Shown here piece after piece: positions 11,603 to 21,600 of a stretch of DNA of 64,000 bases. Under the pieces are notes generated by a model. That model made no database searches, had not been told where the DNA came from, and saw only the letters and a list, made by a program, of their open reading frames with translations. The stretch covers positions 3,921,501-3,985,500 of the forward strand of contig CANJKZ010000068.1 in NCBI GenBank assembly GCA_947471745.1. The letters are read 5' to 3'. Each line of letters starts with the position of its first letter. Position 1 is the stretch's first letter. The stretch is from Closterium sp. Naga37s-1 (taxonomy: Eukaryota > Streptophyta > Zygnematophyceae > Desmidiales > Closteriaceae). Both the position numbers and the translations under genes were made by a program.

Positions 11603-11650
11603 AATGGGACCTTGGATGGTATTGCCTTTGAAGGGATGGATTTATTGTAG
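11603..11650 (+). pseudogene. Glycosyltransferase copy B, last codons
   Basis: Encodes NGTLDGIAFEGMDLL then a stop, matching NGTLDAMAFERAADLQ near the end of copy C. It is separated from the rest of the gene by the solo LTR at 10460-11602. It ends about 17 codons earlier than copy C. Confidence 0.8.
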
Positions 11651-12840
11651 TCATGGTAGGTTTTAGTAGGTGACAATCCACTTTGTGTTTTCCCATGTAA
11701 CAATTCTTAGTATCTTCGAAGAATACAAGTGTACCGCATAGAGAATCTGAGCAATGACAAAACAAGTGTATCGTATAGAGAAAATGAGCAGTGAACAACA
11801 AAATAAAATTTCTCCGGTTCTGTTGGCTTGCAGGTTTGGTCGAATACTGTTTTGGCGAGCTGGTGCTAATGCAAAACTTATTTCAGCTTTTCTCGCTTCA
11901 AACGTTTTGGGGATAAATCCAAACTATGTTACATCCCATCCTGGATATGGATTACTCCCATTTCCCCTCCCCTCCTGCCTCATACACTCCACCCTCGGTT
12001 CCCCCATCTTCCCTAGTCTTTTAGTGCCCCCATGTCCCCTGTGCTGCTGACCCTCCCTTACCTTCTTTTACAGAGCAGGCCGGCAAGCATGTCTACTAAC
12101 GTGGGTGACACTTTTCGTGAAACTACCTTAACGTTTTCCTCTGCATCCCATTGGCTTATTACTATGTTTGGCTTACTCAGATGTAGGCAGCTAATCATCT
12201 CATTCAATGTATTTACTAACTTACCCACTCACTCTTCTGTGCTTCTTTCCCTTGTATCACCAATTTCTCCTCCTCTTGCTTTACCCGTCCCTCTCTCTGC
12301 CTGCCCCCCATCTCCACTCCACCAACCTCCCTCTTTGTCCTTCTCCCCCTCGCTGCCCACTTCCCTCCTATCTCCCATCCCTCTCCTCCTCACCAGCACT
12401 CCTCTCATCGGCATAGGCGAGTGGTTGCAGAGCCCGCTTTCCCCTGTGTCATCACCAATGCGCTTCTTTCTGTATTATCCTCTCATCCCACTCGTCTTCC
12501 TTTCCACACACTTCGTTTTCCACTTCTACTTTCCCCTCTGTCCCTCCTCTCCTCCCCATCAGCCTCTCCAGCCATTCGCAGCCATTCGCAGCGCAAAATA
12601 TAGCATCGGCACGGTGCAACCGAGACAGGAAAATCTGTAGCAGCAGAAACATCAGAAGCAGGTCCAGCGGAATCGCGAATCACAAAAGGCACACCTGAAG
12701 AAACACCTGGAAAATCACCTGAAGAAAATCCTGAGAAAATATCAGATCGGCCAGCTTCCCCTCTCTCATCCTCCTCCCCCTCCACTCCCTCCTCTCCCCC
12801 CCAACCTCCCTCTGCCCTCACGCTCCTCTGGCCAATCATA
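11651..12840. other. No gene seen; C/T-rich DNA
   Basis: From about 11940 to 12800 the plus strand is strongly pyrimidine-rich. The overlapping frames in it are low-complexity and lack family motifs. I see no repeat boundaries or RNA gene here. Confidence 0.5.
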
Positions 12841-14170
12841 GTGCACCCCCATTTCAAGGCCTCCAATGTGCACGTTCTCGTGCTCCCATTGGTGGCGCCC
12901 TGCCACGTGGAAGCGTATGAGAGGCTGTGCTGGCAGCGCACTTGTGGGGGAGGGGCGGGGTTGGCGCATGGGGGTGGGAGCTGGGGAGGGGGAGGGGGAG
13001 TGGGGGTAGCAGGGGGAGGCGCGGGTGGTTTGGGGGGCGCTAGTATTGGTGGTTCCAGTGGACCCACGCTGTCTTCTCTGCATGCCAACCTGCCCGCTGT
13101 TACAGCGTGAGTGATTGCATTGCAATCTGCAAGTCATGCCAAGTCAAGCCTTGCCAGTGAAGTGGGAGGGGGAGGGGTGGGTGGTACTGATGCTTGCCGA
13201 CCTGCCTGCACTGCTTGCCAACCTGCCAGCAATGCTTGACAACCTGCCTGCACTACTTGCCGACCCGCCTGCTCTGACAGCGTGAGTGACATCAAGAGCC
13301 ATCTCTGACACTGCAAGCCTCTTGCTCTCGCATTCCCCGTCCCCTGTCCCTTCCTTTCCTTTCCTCAGGGCAATCTTTCCTACTCAATGTGTTGAGTTTC
13401 TTTTCTGACTGCTATTTGCCGCTTCTCTGCTTGCATCCTTCCCCCTCCCCCTCCTCTCTCCCTCTCCCATTTGAGGGCCGTCTCGCTCGCTCAGTGCATC
13501 GATTCTCTCATCTCAACCGACTCTACCGTCACTCCCATGGCTCCCCCACGCACCTCCCCTCTCCGCCCCCTCCGCCCCCTCTTCAGCCCTCCCCTCCATG
13601 TCCCTCACTGGGGGAGGAGGAGGAGGATGTGGGGGAGGAGGGATGGGAGGGGTGGGCGCTGGTGCGAAGGCTGGTTCTTTGGGCTCTAGCACCATTACCA
13701 GCAGTACCAGTAGTGCTGCTGCTACTGCTGCTGCTGCCGCTGCTGCTGCTACTGAGGGAAAATGGGGGGTGGAAGAGGGGGAGGGGCAGGGGGAAAGGGA
13801 GGGGCAGCAGCAGGAGGGAGCGGCTTAGGGTTTGGATCACTAGGGGCGATAGGGGCCAGTATGGGCATGTCCCGAACCAAGACCGCCCAAATCAGCCAGC
13901 TTGGTTCCGCGCCAGGCTTGGGCGGAGGCTCGGGAGGAGGGGATGTGGGGAGGAAGGGTGGGGGTGTAGGAGATGGTGTGATGCTCCAGCTGCTAAAAGC
14001 GGCTGAGCTGGAGGGCATCAAACTGCTCATCTCAACGTATCTCCCCTTTGGTGAGAATGCATTCCACTTGTCCTAGTTCGCACATTGAAGGCTTTGAAAC
14101 GATGTTTGAAGGGAGCAGCTGAACTGGAGGGGATTAGACTGCTCGTTTCAACGTATCTCCCCTTCGGTAG
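12841..14170 (+). other. Candidate exons of an unrecognised Gly-rich gene
   Basis: Several plus-strand segments look like exons because each ends at a good GT donor. One reads HPHFKASNVHVLVLPLVA and a Gly-rich tail, ending NLPAVTA at 13108 before GTGAGT. A second (13195-13281) repeats NLPA-type units and ends DPPALTA before GTGAGT. A third (about 13762-14050) is Gly-rich and ends AELEGIKLLISTYLPFG before GTGAGA. A near copy, AELEGIRLLVSTYLPFG, lies at 14118-14169 before GTAGGA, which looks like a duplicated exon end. I do not recognise the protein. Low complexity could create some of these frames by chance, so treat this as a hint only. Confidence 0.3.
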
Positions 14171-14439
14171 GAGATGCGTCTTCTGCTGGTTCTGAATATC
14201 AATGCCCTCAAGACGAGGGTTGGGAAGTGGAAGGGACAGTGTGGGCAGCTATTCAGGGCAATTCTCCATGTAAATCAAACCCCAATTTCTTCTCTTTCCC
14301 TATCCCTCCACCCCCAGTCCCTTCCAAAACATGGCCTTGCTTGCCTGCAGGTCAACCTGTCGACTTCCCCACACCTGCCACCATCACCACGCTTCGCACC
14401 CAACCAGCTGCCTACTCTCAAGAACTCTCACCCTACCTT

Positions 14440-16632
14440 CATCCGCCTGTTCGCGCTGGTCGCACTAGTTGTCGTGTCCCGCGTCCACGTCCTCCTCCTG
14501 TCCCCGGCACTCACCTGATGACGCTTTGTCCTTCCTCTATTCCGATGCGAGTTCCCCTGCCGTCTCCTCCTGCATCCTCCCTTCCTGACGGTCCGAACCC
14601 TGAGTCTGACTTGGTTCGTGCTGCTAGTCCTACTGTCACACGTCTTCTAGCCACTGTTGTCACTAACCCTTCGTTTGAGACTACTGCTGCGCCTGCCCTT
14701 GTTGCTGAGCTTGTTGACTTTGCTGCCGCCTGTCGTCTTCACTACGCCACTAGTCTTGTTGCTGAGTCTGAGTCTGCCTCTCCTCCGTCCGTCGCGGGTG
14801 AGTGTGTTCTTAGCACGGACGTACTTGATGATAGGCAGGAGGACTTTGAGTGTCTTGCAGCTGCTGTACATTATCTCGTGTCCATGCAGCTTGCACCTGA
14901 GGGAGACCCGGATGCACCAGACATCCCAACCCTGCGCTCTTACGTAGAGGCGATTACGGGTCCCTACTCCTCTCACTGGTAGACAGCCATGGATGCAGAG
15001 ATGGCATCCTGTAAGTCCACAGGCACTTACGTCGACGCAGTTCCCCCTCCTTGGGCGAACATAGTCGATGGCATGTGAGTTTTCAGGGTGAAGCGGCCGT
15101 CGGGTTCTCCGCCTGTCTTCAAGGCATGTTACATTGCACTAGGCTTTAGTCAGTGACATGGAGTTGACCTCTTCCAGACCTTCTTCCCTACCTTGAAGAT
15201 GACCACTCTTCAGGTGCTGCTGTACGTCGCCGCTCAGCGTGACTACGAGTTTCACTCCCTTGACTTCAACACTGCTTTCCTACAGGGCAGCTTGCACGAG
15301 GAGATCTAGCGGCGCCGCCCACCTGGCTTCACTGGGTCGTTTCCTGCAGGTACCTAGTGGAGCCTCCGGCGGCCAGTCTATGGTCTCCACCAGATGCCTC
15401 GCGAGTGGCACGACACACTGAGGACGATGCTTGCGGCTCTTGGGTTTGCTCCTTCGACCGCTGACCCGTCGCTGTTTCTGTGCACCGACACTTCGCTGCC
15501 ACCATTCTACATCCTTGTGTATGTCGACGACTTGGTTTTTGCCACTACTAACTCTGAGGCACTGGCCCTAGTGAAGTCGGAGCTCCAGAAGAGACACACG
15601 TGCACAGACATGGGTGAGCTGCGCAGCTATCTTGGCTTGCAGATCACCCGGGACAGAGCACGGCGCACCATTACATTGACACAGTCACATATGGTGCGGC
15701 AGGTCCTTCAGCGCTTCGACTTCCAGTACTCCTCGCCACAGTCCACTCCTCTGCCTACTGGTCACTCGCTCTCAGCTCCACCTTCGGACGAGTCCGTAGA
15801 GTCGAGTGGCCCGTATCTAGAGCTTGTGGGCTTCCTCATGTACCTGATGACCTGCACTTGACCTGACCTTGCCTACCCTCTTAGCATCGTAGCACGCTAC
15901 ATTGCGCCCAGGAGACATCGACCAGAGCACTGTGAGGCCGCTAAGAGGGTGTTGCGCTACTTGTGCAGTACGTCGGGCATGGTGCTCGTGCTTGGAGGAC
16001 GGGGTCGAGTTGTTCTCACTAGCCAGGCAGACGCGTCTTGGGTTGACGACTTGGCTACGCAGCGGTCGTCACAGGGTTACACCTTCAACCTTGGCTCCGG
16101 TTCTTTTTCTTGACGGTCTGCCTGCTCGTCTTCTGTTCTCAGCTCTAGTTGTGGGCTGAGATCTACGCCACATCCATGGCTGCACAGGAGTTACGCTGGC
16201 TCTCCTATCTGCTGACCAACTTGGGAGAGAGGACTCGTTCTCCTCCAGTTGTGTACGTCAACAACAAGGCCGCCATTGCCTTGTGTCAGGAGCACAGACT
16301 GGAGCACATAACGAAGCACATCGCTCTCCGCTACTTCCTGGCTCGAGAGTTACAGTAGCGTGGTCAGCTTCGTCATGCTCACGTGGCCACTCGGACCAAC
16401 ACTGCTTATATATTCACCAAGGCACTTCAGCTTGGTGATCACCAGCGTTTCTGTACTATTTTAGGCCTTGTGCTTGCTTTGTATCACTTGCTCATTTAGT
16501 GACTTTGCTTGTACTGTGATGTATATACTTATACTGCATGCTTACACCTTCTAGGTTGTGATCATTGTACTGCTTGTTTCCATTTATATGACACTGCATG
16601 TGAACTGGCCTTGTGGCCATTTGCTTATGCTC
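14440..16632 (+). pseudogene. Copia-2 pol remnant, 5'-truncated
   Basis: Homology to the Copia-4/5 polyprotein begins near 14440 in the integrase-reverse transcriptase linker (PPPVPGTH, SPTVTRLLATVV, LAPEGDPDAPDIPT). It runs through reverse transcriptase (FILVYVDDLVF-like motif near 15520, here YVDD) and RNase H (QADASWVDD, YVNNKAAIALC) to about 16470. It is broken by many in-frame stops, for example at 14982, 15009 and 15308, and by frameshifts. Gag, protease, integrase and the 5' LTR are missing. Its 3' tail is interrupted at 16637 by Copia-3 and resumes at 30020. Confidence 0.88.
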
Positions 16633-16637
16633 AGAGT

Positions 16638-17082
16638 TGTTGGAAACAATTAACTCTAAGCGCCTCTGTCGTGTCGAAACACCAAGCCAGAAGCGAAGCG
16701 AAGTATATCGAAGCACCGGCGAGTCAACCCTCGGAGGTTGAGCGGTTGCTAGAGGTTACGCGAAAGTCAAAGGTCAGCGACCTTTGACCTGACAAGTACA
16801 GCGCGACAGCAAGGACACACAACTGTCTCGTTACAGAGCAGTTGCCCGAGTCGTCACTGTATCGAACCGCAACAGCAACAGTAAAGTAGTTGCAACCGTA
16901 TCTTTTCGTATTCCTTGTACTCTTATATAATCTTGTATCGCTTTGCTTTAATCAATTTACTTTGCCCTCACATACCAGCGCAAGGTGATTCAACTACTCC
17001 ATTAAACGCTTCCGCTAATTACAACATGTCCTACCCAGAGTTCAGCCCTGCAAAGATCCTAAGGGCTTTTCTCAGCCCAACA
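16638..17082 (+). repeat. 5' LTR of Copia-3
   Basis: 445 bp, TGTTGGAAAC to CAGCCCAACA. It holds a perfect 10-bp inverted repeat (GTCAAAGGTC / GACCTTTGAC, 16766-16788) and a TATA-like stretch CTCTTATATAATC near 16920 that could serve as the element's promoter. Carries about 74 bp absent from the 3' LTR. Confidence 0.92.
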
Positions 17083-17143
17083 TGGTATGAGAGCTAACAG
17101 GGGGAACTCAACTACCATCAAGTTATCTACAACGTCAGAAGGC

Positions 17144-18500
17144 ATGGCAACACAAAAGGAAAGGAGCTCCTCTAACGGCTCCCCGGGTACTACTCCTACT
17201 CCACCTCCTGCCTCTGGCCTACAGACAGAGGAGGGTACGGCAACAAGACCAAGAGCAACTTCTACTGAGACTCCTGCGAATCAATCTGCAGGCTTCGATC
17301 AGAACATGATGGAGAAGTTTTTCTCCTTCATGTCCTTCTACGAGCAACACCAACAGTCGGCATCTGCGCAGTCAAACAACAGCAACAAGAACAACAACGT
17401 GACTCCAATGAGCCTTGATGGTTCATCCTACGCACGTGGAAATCAACAGCAGCAACCTACCTTTGCTCCGTACGAGCCCCAGCGCGGCTCCGTCAGCTTT
17501 ATGCCACAACCGCAGCCTGCACCTGGACAAGAGAAGACACTGGACGCACTTCAAGTTCAGTCGCAGTTCGCGCACGTCTTAAAACTGCAGACGTCAAGGC
17601 CCTTCGACGGAAAGGACTTCTTCACCTGGTCATTCGAGTTCGAATTGATGATGGAAGGCGCGCAGATTCTTGGCTTCTTCGACGGATCCCTGCCTTACCC
17701 AACACACGGCACACAGTATGACAAACAGCAGTACACGTATCAGTCAATGATGGCGTACATGATTCTACTGAGGAACATCACTCCAAATCAGCAGCAGAAT
17801 ATACGGTCTTACCTGGGATATGGCAACTCCGCCGAACTCGCATACAGCCACTTGAAGAGCCTGTATCAAGCAACAGACAGCGTAAATCAGAGTCAGTTGA
17901 TGGCGCAACTGACAACAGTCGAGATGAAACCAGGCGAAAAAGGAATGGCGTATATCAGCCGCTGCCGCGAACTACGCGACAAACTCCTTCGATGCGGAGG
18001 ATCAATCTCCGAAGAAGCCTTTGTCACAGTCGTCATCACTGGACTTGGTCCTCATTGGCGCTCCCCTCGAGCTATTCTCCGAGCTCACGGGAAGATCTCC
18101 GAAGCAGCACTCTGCGCCGAAATTCACGCCGAGCAGCAAGATATGGACCTGCAAGAGGAGCGGCACAAGAAGAAAACGTCAGTTCCCGAATCTGCGTTCC
18201 ACACTCAGCGACGCTACAACAACAACAACAGCCGACATCAACCAAAGCCTGTACCTCCGTTCTGCCATCTCTACAAGACATCAGGACATCCGCGCACACA
18301 CTGCCCGAATCGACAACAGTCATCACCGCCACAGCGAAAGCTTCGACCCTCAAGCAGCCAAGTCGCTTCAACACAAACGAACCCCACCGCTCAAGTTCAA
18401 ACGACCTCAACGGGACAATCTGCACAAGGAGCAAGAAACATCGTCAGTTGTATGGCAAGACTGAGCGACTCTTGTATCACCGAGTCACCGCCACACTACT
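17144..18500 (+). CDS. Copia-3 gag, cut off by the Copia-4 insertion
   Basis: I prefer the ATG at 17144 (MATQKERSSSNG); an upstream ATG at 17087 overlaps the primer site. After a Ser/Pro/Gln-rich N-terminus comes a copia gag core: FDGKDFFTWSFEFELMMEG, LLRNITPNQQQNIRSYL, AYSHLKSLYQ, and KPGEKGMAYISRCRELRDKL. The zinc knuckle near 18270 reads C-x2-Y-x4-H-x4-C, so the second cysteine is tyrosine. The frame reaches the Copia-4 target site at 18496-18500 and, after the 7.3-kb insert, continues in phase into protease at 25817. So the ancestral product was a gag-pol polyprotein. As it stands the frame ends inside the inserted LTR at 18532. Confidence 0.85.
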
Positions 18501-18638
18501 TGTCAAACATTATACATGTTTATATTGTGTAGGCTATAGTGGGTTTAGCCTTAGGGGGTACAACTTTGCTAGGGTTTCCTACTTGTATCACCCTGTTGCC
18601 TAGTTTCATCCATTCTCGTGCAGTACTAGATTCTAACA
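18501..18638 (+). repeat. 5' LTR of Copia-4
   Basis: 138 bp, TGTCAAACAT to GATTCTAACA. Differs from the 3' LTR at one base (GGGTTT here, GGATTT there). Confidence 0.93.
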
Positions 18639-18719
18639 TGGTATCCGACGCCTAGGTCAGGACCTAGGACCCACGTTGGTTAGGGCCCACCGTTCCGCCG
18701 CGCCGTCGAGCGCCTCGCT

Positions 18720-19240
18720 TACTAGCGCCGTCGAGCGCCCCTTCTCCTAGCGCCGTCGTGCGCCCCTCCTCCTCGCGCCGTCGAGCGCCCCACCTGCTAG
18801 CGCCGTCGTGCGCCCCTAGGACAGCCGCACGCGCCGCCCGTCAGCCGCACGCGCGGCCGCCCACTCCGCCGCACGCGCAGCTGCACGATAGGCCGCACGC
18901 GCAGCTGCACGATAGGCCGCACGCGCAGCCGCACGCACGACACCACGCGCAGCCGCCAACGCAGCCGCACGCGCAGCCGCCTGCACAGCCGCACGCGCAG
19001 CTGCACACTCGGCCGCACGCACGACCGCACGCACGGCCGCACGCACGACCGCACGCACGGCCGCCCGCTAGGCCGCACGCACGACCGCACGCGCAACCGC
19101 ACGCGCAACCGCACGCGCAGCCGCACGCACAGCTGCAAGCGCAGCCGCCCACGCAACCACACGCGCAGCCGCCCACCCAGCCGCACGCGCCGCTGCACGC
19201 TAGGAGGCGCGCACAGCCGCACGCGCAGCCGCATGAGCAA
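18720..19240. repeat. GC-rich tandem-repeat leader of Copia-4
   Basis: Between the primer site and gag lies a short-period array of CGCACG, CGCAGC and CGCAGCTGCACG units, more than 80 percent G+C by eye. It keeps long frames open on both strands that spell only Pro/His/Ala/Arg or Arg/Val repeats, which I do not regard as proteins. It occupies the same place as the leaders of Copia-1 and Copia-5 but has a different unit. Confidence 0.8.
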
Positions 19241-19325
19241 GCCGCCGCGCCGCCCTGCCCGAGCCGCGCTGTGCTGTCTCACTGCTGCTACTGCTGCAGC
19301 TGTTCCTACTGCTCCTACTGAAACT

Positions 19326-21600
19326 ATGGCTAGTCCTGCAGTTCTAGCCTTCGATGCTGAGGGCCACCCGCTCCGTTTTGACACCTGGCTCGAGGACCTC
19401 CACCTCTTCCTCCAGCTCACTGCTAAGGAGGATATTTCGTTGTATGACCATGCGCTAGGCCTCGCTCCTGCCCCTGCTGCGACTGCTGACAGTACTGCCC
19501 GCTCCCAGTGGCAGACTCGTGACGCCCACTCTCGCTTCGCCATTCGCAACTCCCTGCCGGTAGATGAACGCGAGCACTTTAGCCAGCAGAAGACTGCTCA
19601 GTCACTGTACAAAGCTGTAGTTGCGCGCTACTCCTCGCCTACCTCTGCTTCGCTAGGTCGCCTCTCGTTGCCCTACCTGTTCCCAGACCTGTCCACCTTC
19701 TCTACCGTTGCTGACCTCATTACTCACCTCCGCACTACTGAGATCCGCTTCCGTGCTGCCATGCCCGCTGAGTTTCTTGCCAAGAACCCCCCCCCCACTG
19801 TGGCTCACTCTTTACCACCTGGTCACCCGTCTCCCTGACTCCCTTCGTGCGGTCAGGGACACCTTCCTTGCTCTCTGCCCCACCGAGCTCACCATTGACC
19901 TGCTTGAGAAGCACCTGCTGGCAGCCGAGACTAGTATAGTAGCTGTCGGTGCGTCTCGCGGCGACCCCCGCACCCCTTTCTTCGAGGGGTGTTCCCCCTC
20001 CCCTCTTCTCCCCTCTGTCGCCTCTGCTGCTGCTGTCGACCTTCTTGGTGCTGAGAAGGTCGGGACTGCGTCCACTGCGAGTGCAGGGCGTCGCAGCGGC
20101 AAGGGCAAAGGGGGCAAGGGGGGCGGCGTTGAGGATGGGGGAGGCGGTGGTGGGGGCGGTGGGGGCGGTGGCGGCGGTGGGGGTGGTGGCGGGGCTGGAG
20201 GGGCCAGTGGCAGCGGCGGGGGTGGTGACGGCAGCGGCGGGGGTGGTGGCGGCGGCGGCGGGGGTGGTGGCGGCAGTGGTGGAGGAGGTGGCCGGGGTTG
20301 GGGCGGTGGTGGTGGCGGCAGTGGACGCGGTGGCGGTGGTGGCGGTGGTGGTCGTGGTGGCGGCGGCGGCGGTGGAGCTCGTGGAGGCTCTGGCGGTGGC
20401 CAGCGCCAGCAGCAGACCCTGTCGCCCCAGGAGCTTCGTGAGTGGTACTTTCAGCGTGGGGGGGGAGGTCTTAGCTGCCCGTATGTCATCCGCACAGGTG
20501 ACCGCACTGGCCAGATGTGTGGGAGGGCACACACCCTGCAGCGCTGCTTCTCCCGCCTCGACGACGCCTGGCGCACCCAGTTTCCGGCTGCTACTGAGCT
20601 GCCCCGCTGGTTTGATCTGATCAAGAAAAACATTGATGTCTATGCTCTTGACTTTGATGCTATCCTTGGTGCCATGTATGTATTGTCTGCTAGTGGAGAG
20701 GGTGACTGTTACCTGCGTGTCCCGCCCGACCCGGGCATTAGGACCAGTGAGGCTGCTGCACTAGGTACTAGTGTGTCTACTGCCCCAGGTGCTGGTGAGC
20801 CTTCCACTCTAGGTACTAGTCTGTCTGCTGCCTCAGGTACTGGTGAGGCTGTTGCTCTAGGTGCTCGTGAGTCTGCGCCCGCTGCGTCTACTGAGGCACT
20901 GCACACCTTCACACTGGACTCACGTGCTTCCCGCTGTTTCTTTCGTGACCGCACTGCCCTTGAGCAGCTTGCTCGGCCGGTTGCAGTCTCCCTCGCTGAC
21001 CCCTCTGGGGGTCCGGTCATTGTGACCTCCTCCACTGTCCTTCCTTGTCCTGCGGTCCCGTCGGGCACACTGTCAGGCCTCTACCTCCCCGCGTTCTCTA
21101 CGAACTTGGTGGCGGGTAGTGCGCTCCAGGGCGGGGGTGTCCACCAGTTCACCCCTGCCTACGAGCGCGTGACACACTGCACGTGTGCTAGGACGGGTCG
21201 CCACCTGGCTACTTTTACTCGGCAGCCGGGGTCGGACCTGTACACACTGACCACTGAGTCACCTCAGGTAGCTGCGTCTGCGTCTGCGTCTAGTCAGCTG
21301 TCGGCCACCTACTCGTGTCGCTCCCTGTCGCACCAGACCGTCCTCTGGCACCACCGCCTTGGTCACCCGTCAGTGCAGCGCCCGGTACCTTGTCTCTGGT
21401 CTTCCCAAGGTTCTTCCTCCCCTACCACCCTCGCCTGCTCCTCCCTGTCTTCCCTATGTCGAGGGGCGGCAGCGCGCCGCTCCTCACTCCTCCTCGTTTC
21501 CTCCGACGACTGCTCCCCTGCAGACGCTCCACATGGACGTGTGGGGCCCAGCCCGCGTCCGTGGACAGGGCCACGAGAGGTACTTCTTGATAGTTGTTGA
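19326..21600 (+). pseudogene. Copia-4 gag-protease-integrase N-terminus, frameshifted
   Basis: The gag ATG at 19326 (MASPAVLAFDAEG) aligns with the start of Copia-5 gag. It continues through HFSQQKTAQSLYKAVVARYS and LPYLFPDLSTF. A run of cytosines near 19791 shifts the frame; the reading resumes as VTRLPDSLRAVRDTFLALCP. Then come a long Gly-rich tract (20100-20400), the C/H-bearing segment CPYVIRTGDRTGQMCG, and the protease with LDSRAS instead of LDSGAS (near 20920), which replaces the glycine next to the catalytic aspartate. Integrase zinc-region motif VLWHHRLGHPS is present at about 21345, after which the frame shifts again near 21380. Confidence 0.88.

Noticed and set aside
12032..12640. 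202-codon Leu/Ser/Pro-rich frame
   Set aside because: Arises from pyrimidine-rich DNA; no motif, and antisense frames are equally open.
18758..19321. Frames of PHARPHA and VRLRVRL repeats
   Set aside because: Low-complexity translation of the Copia-4 leader array.
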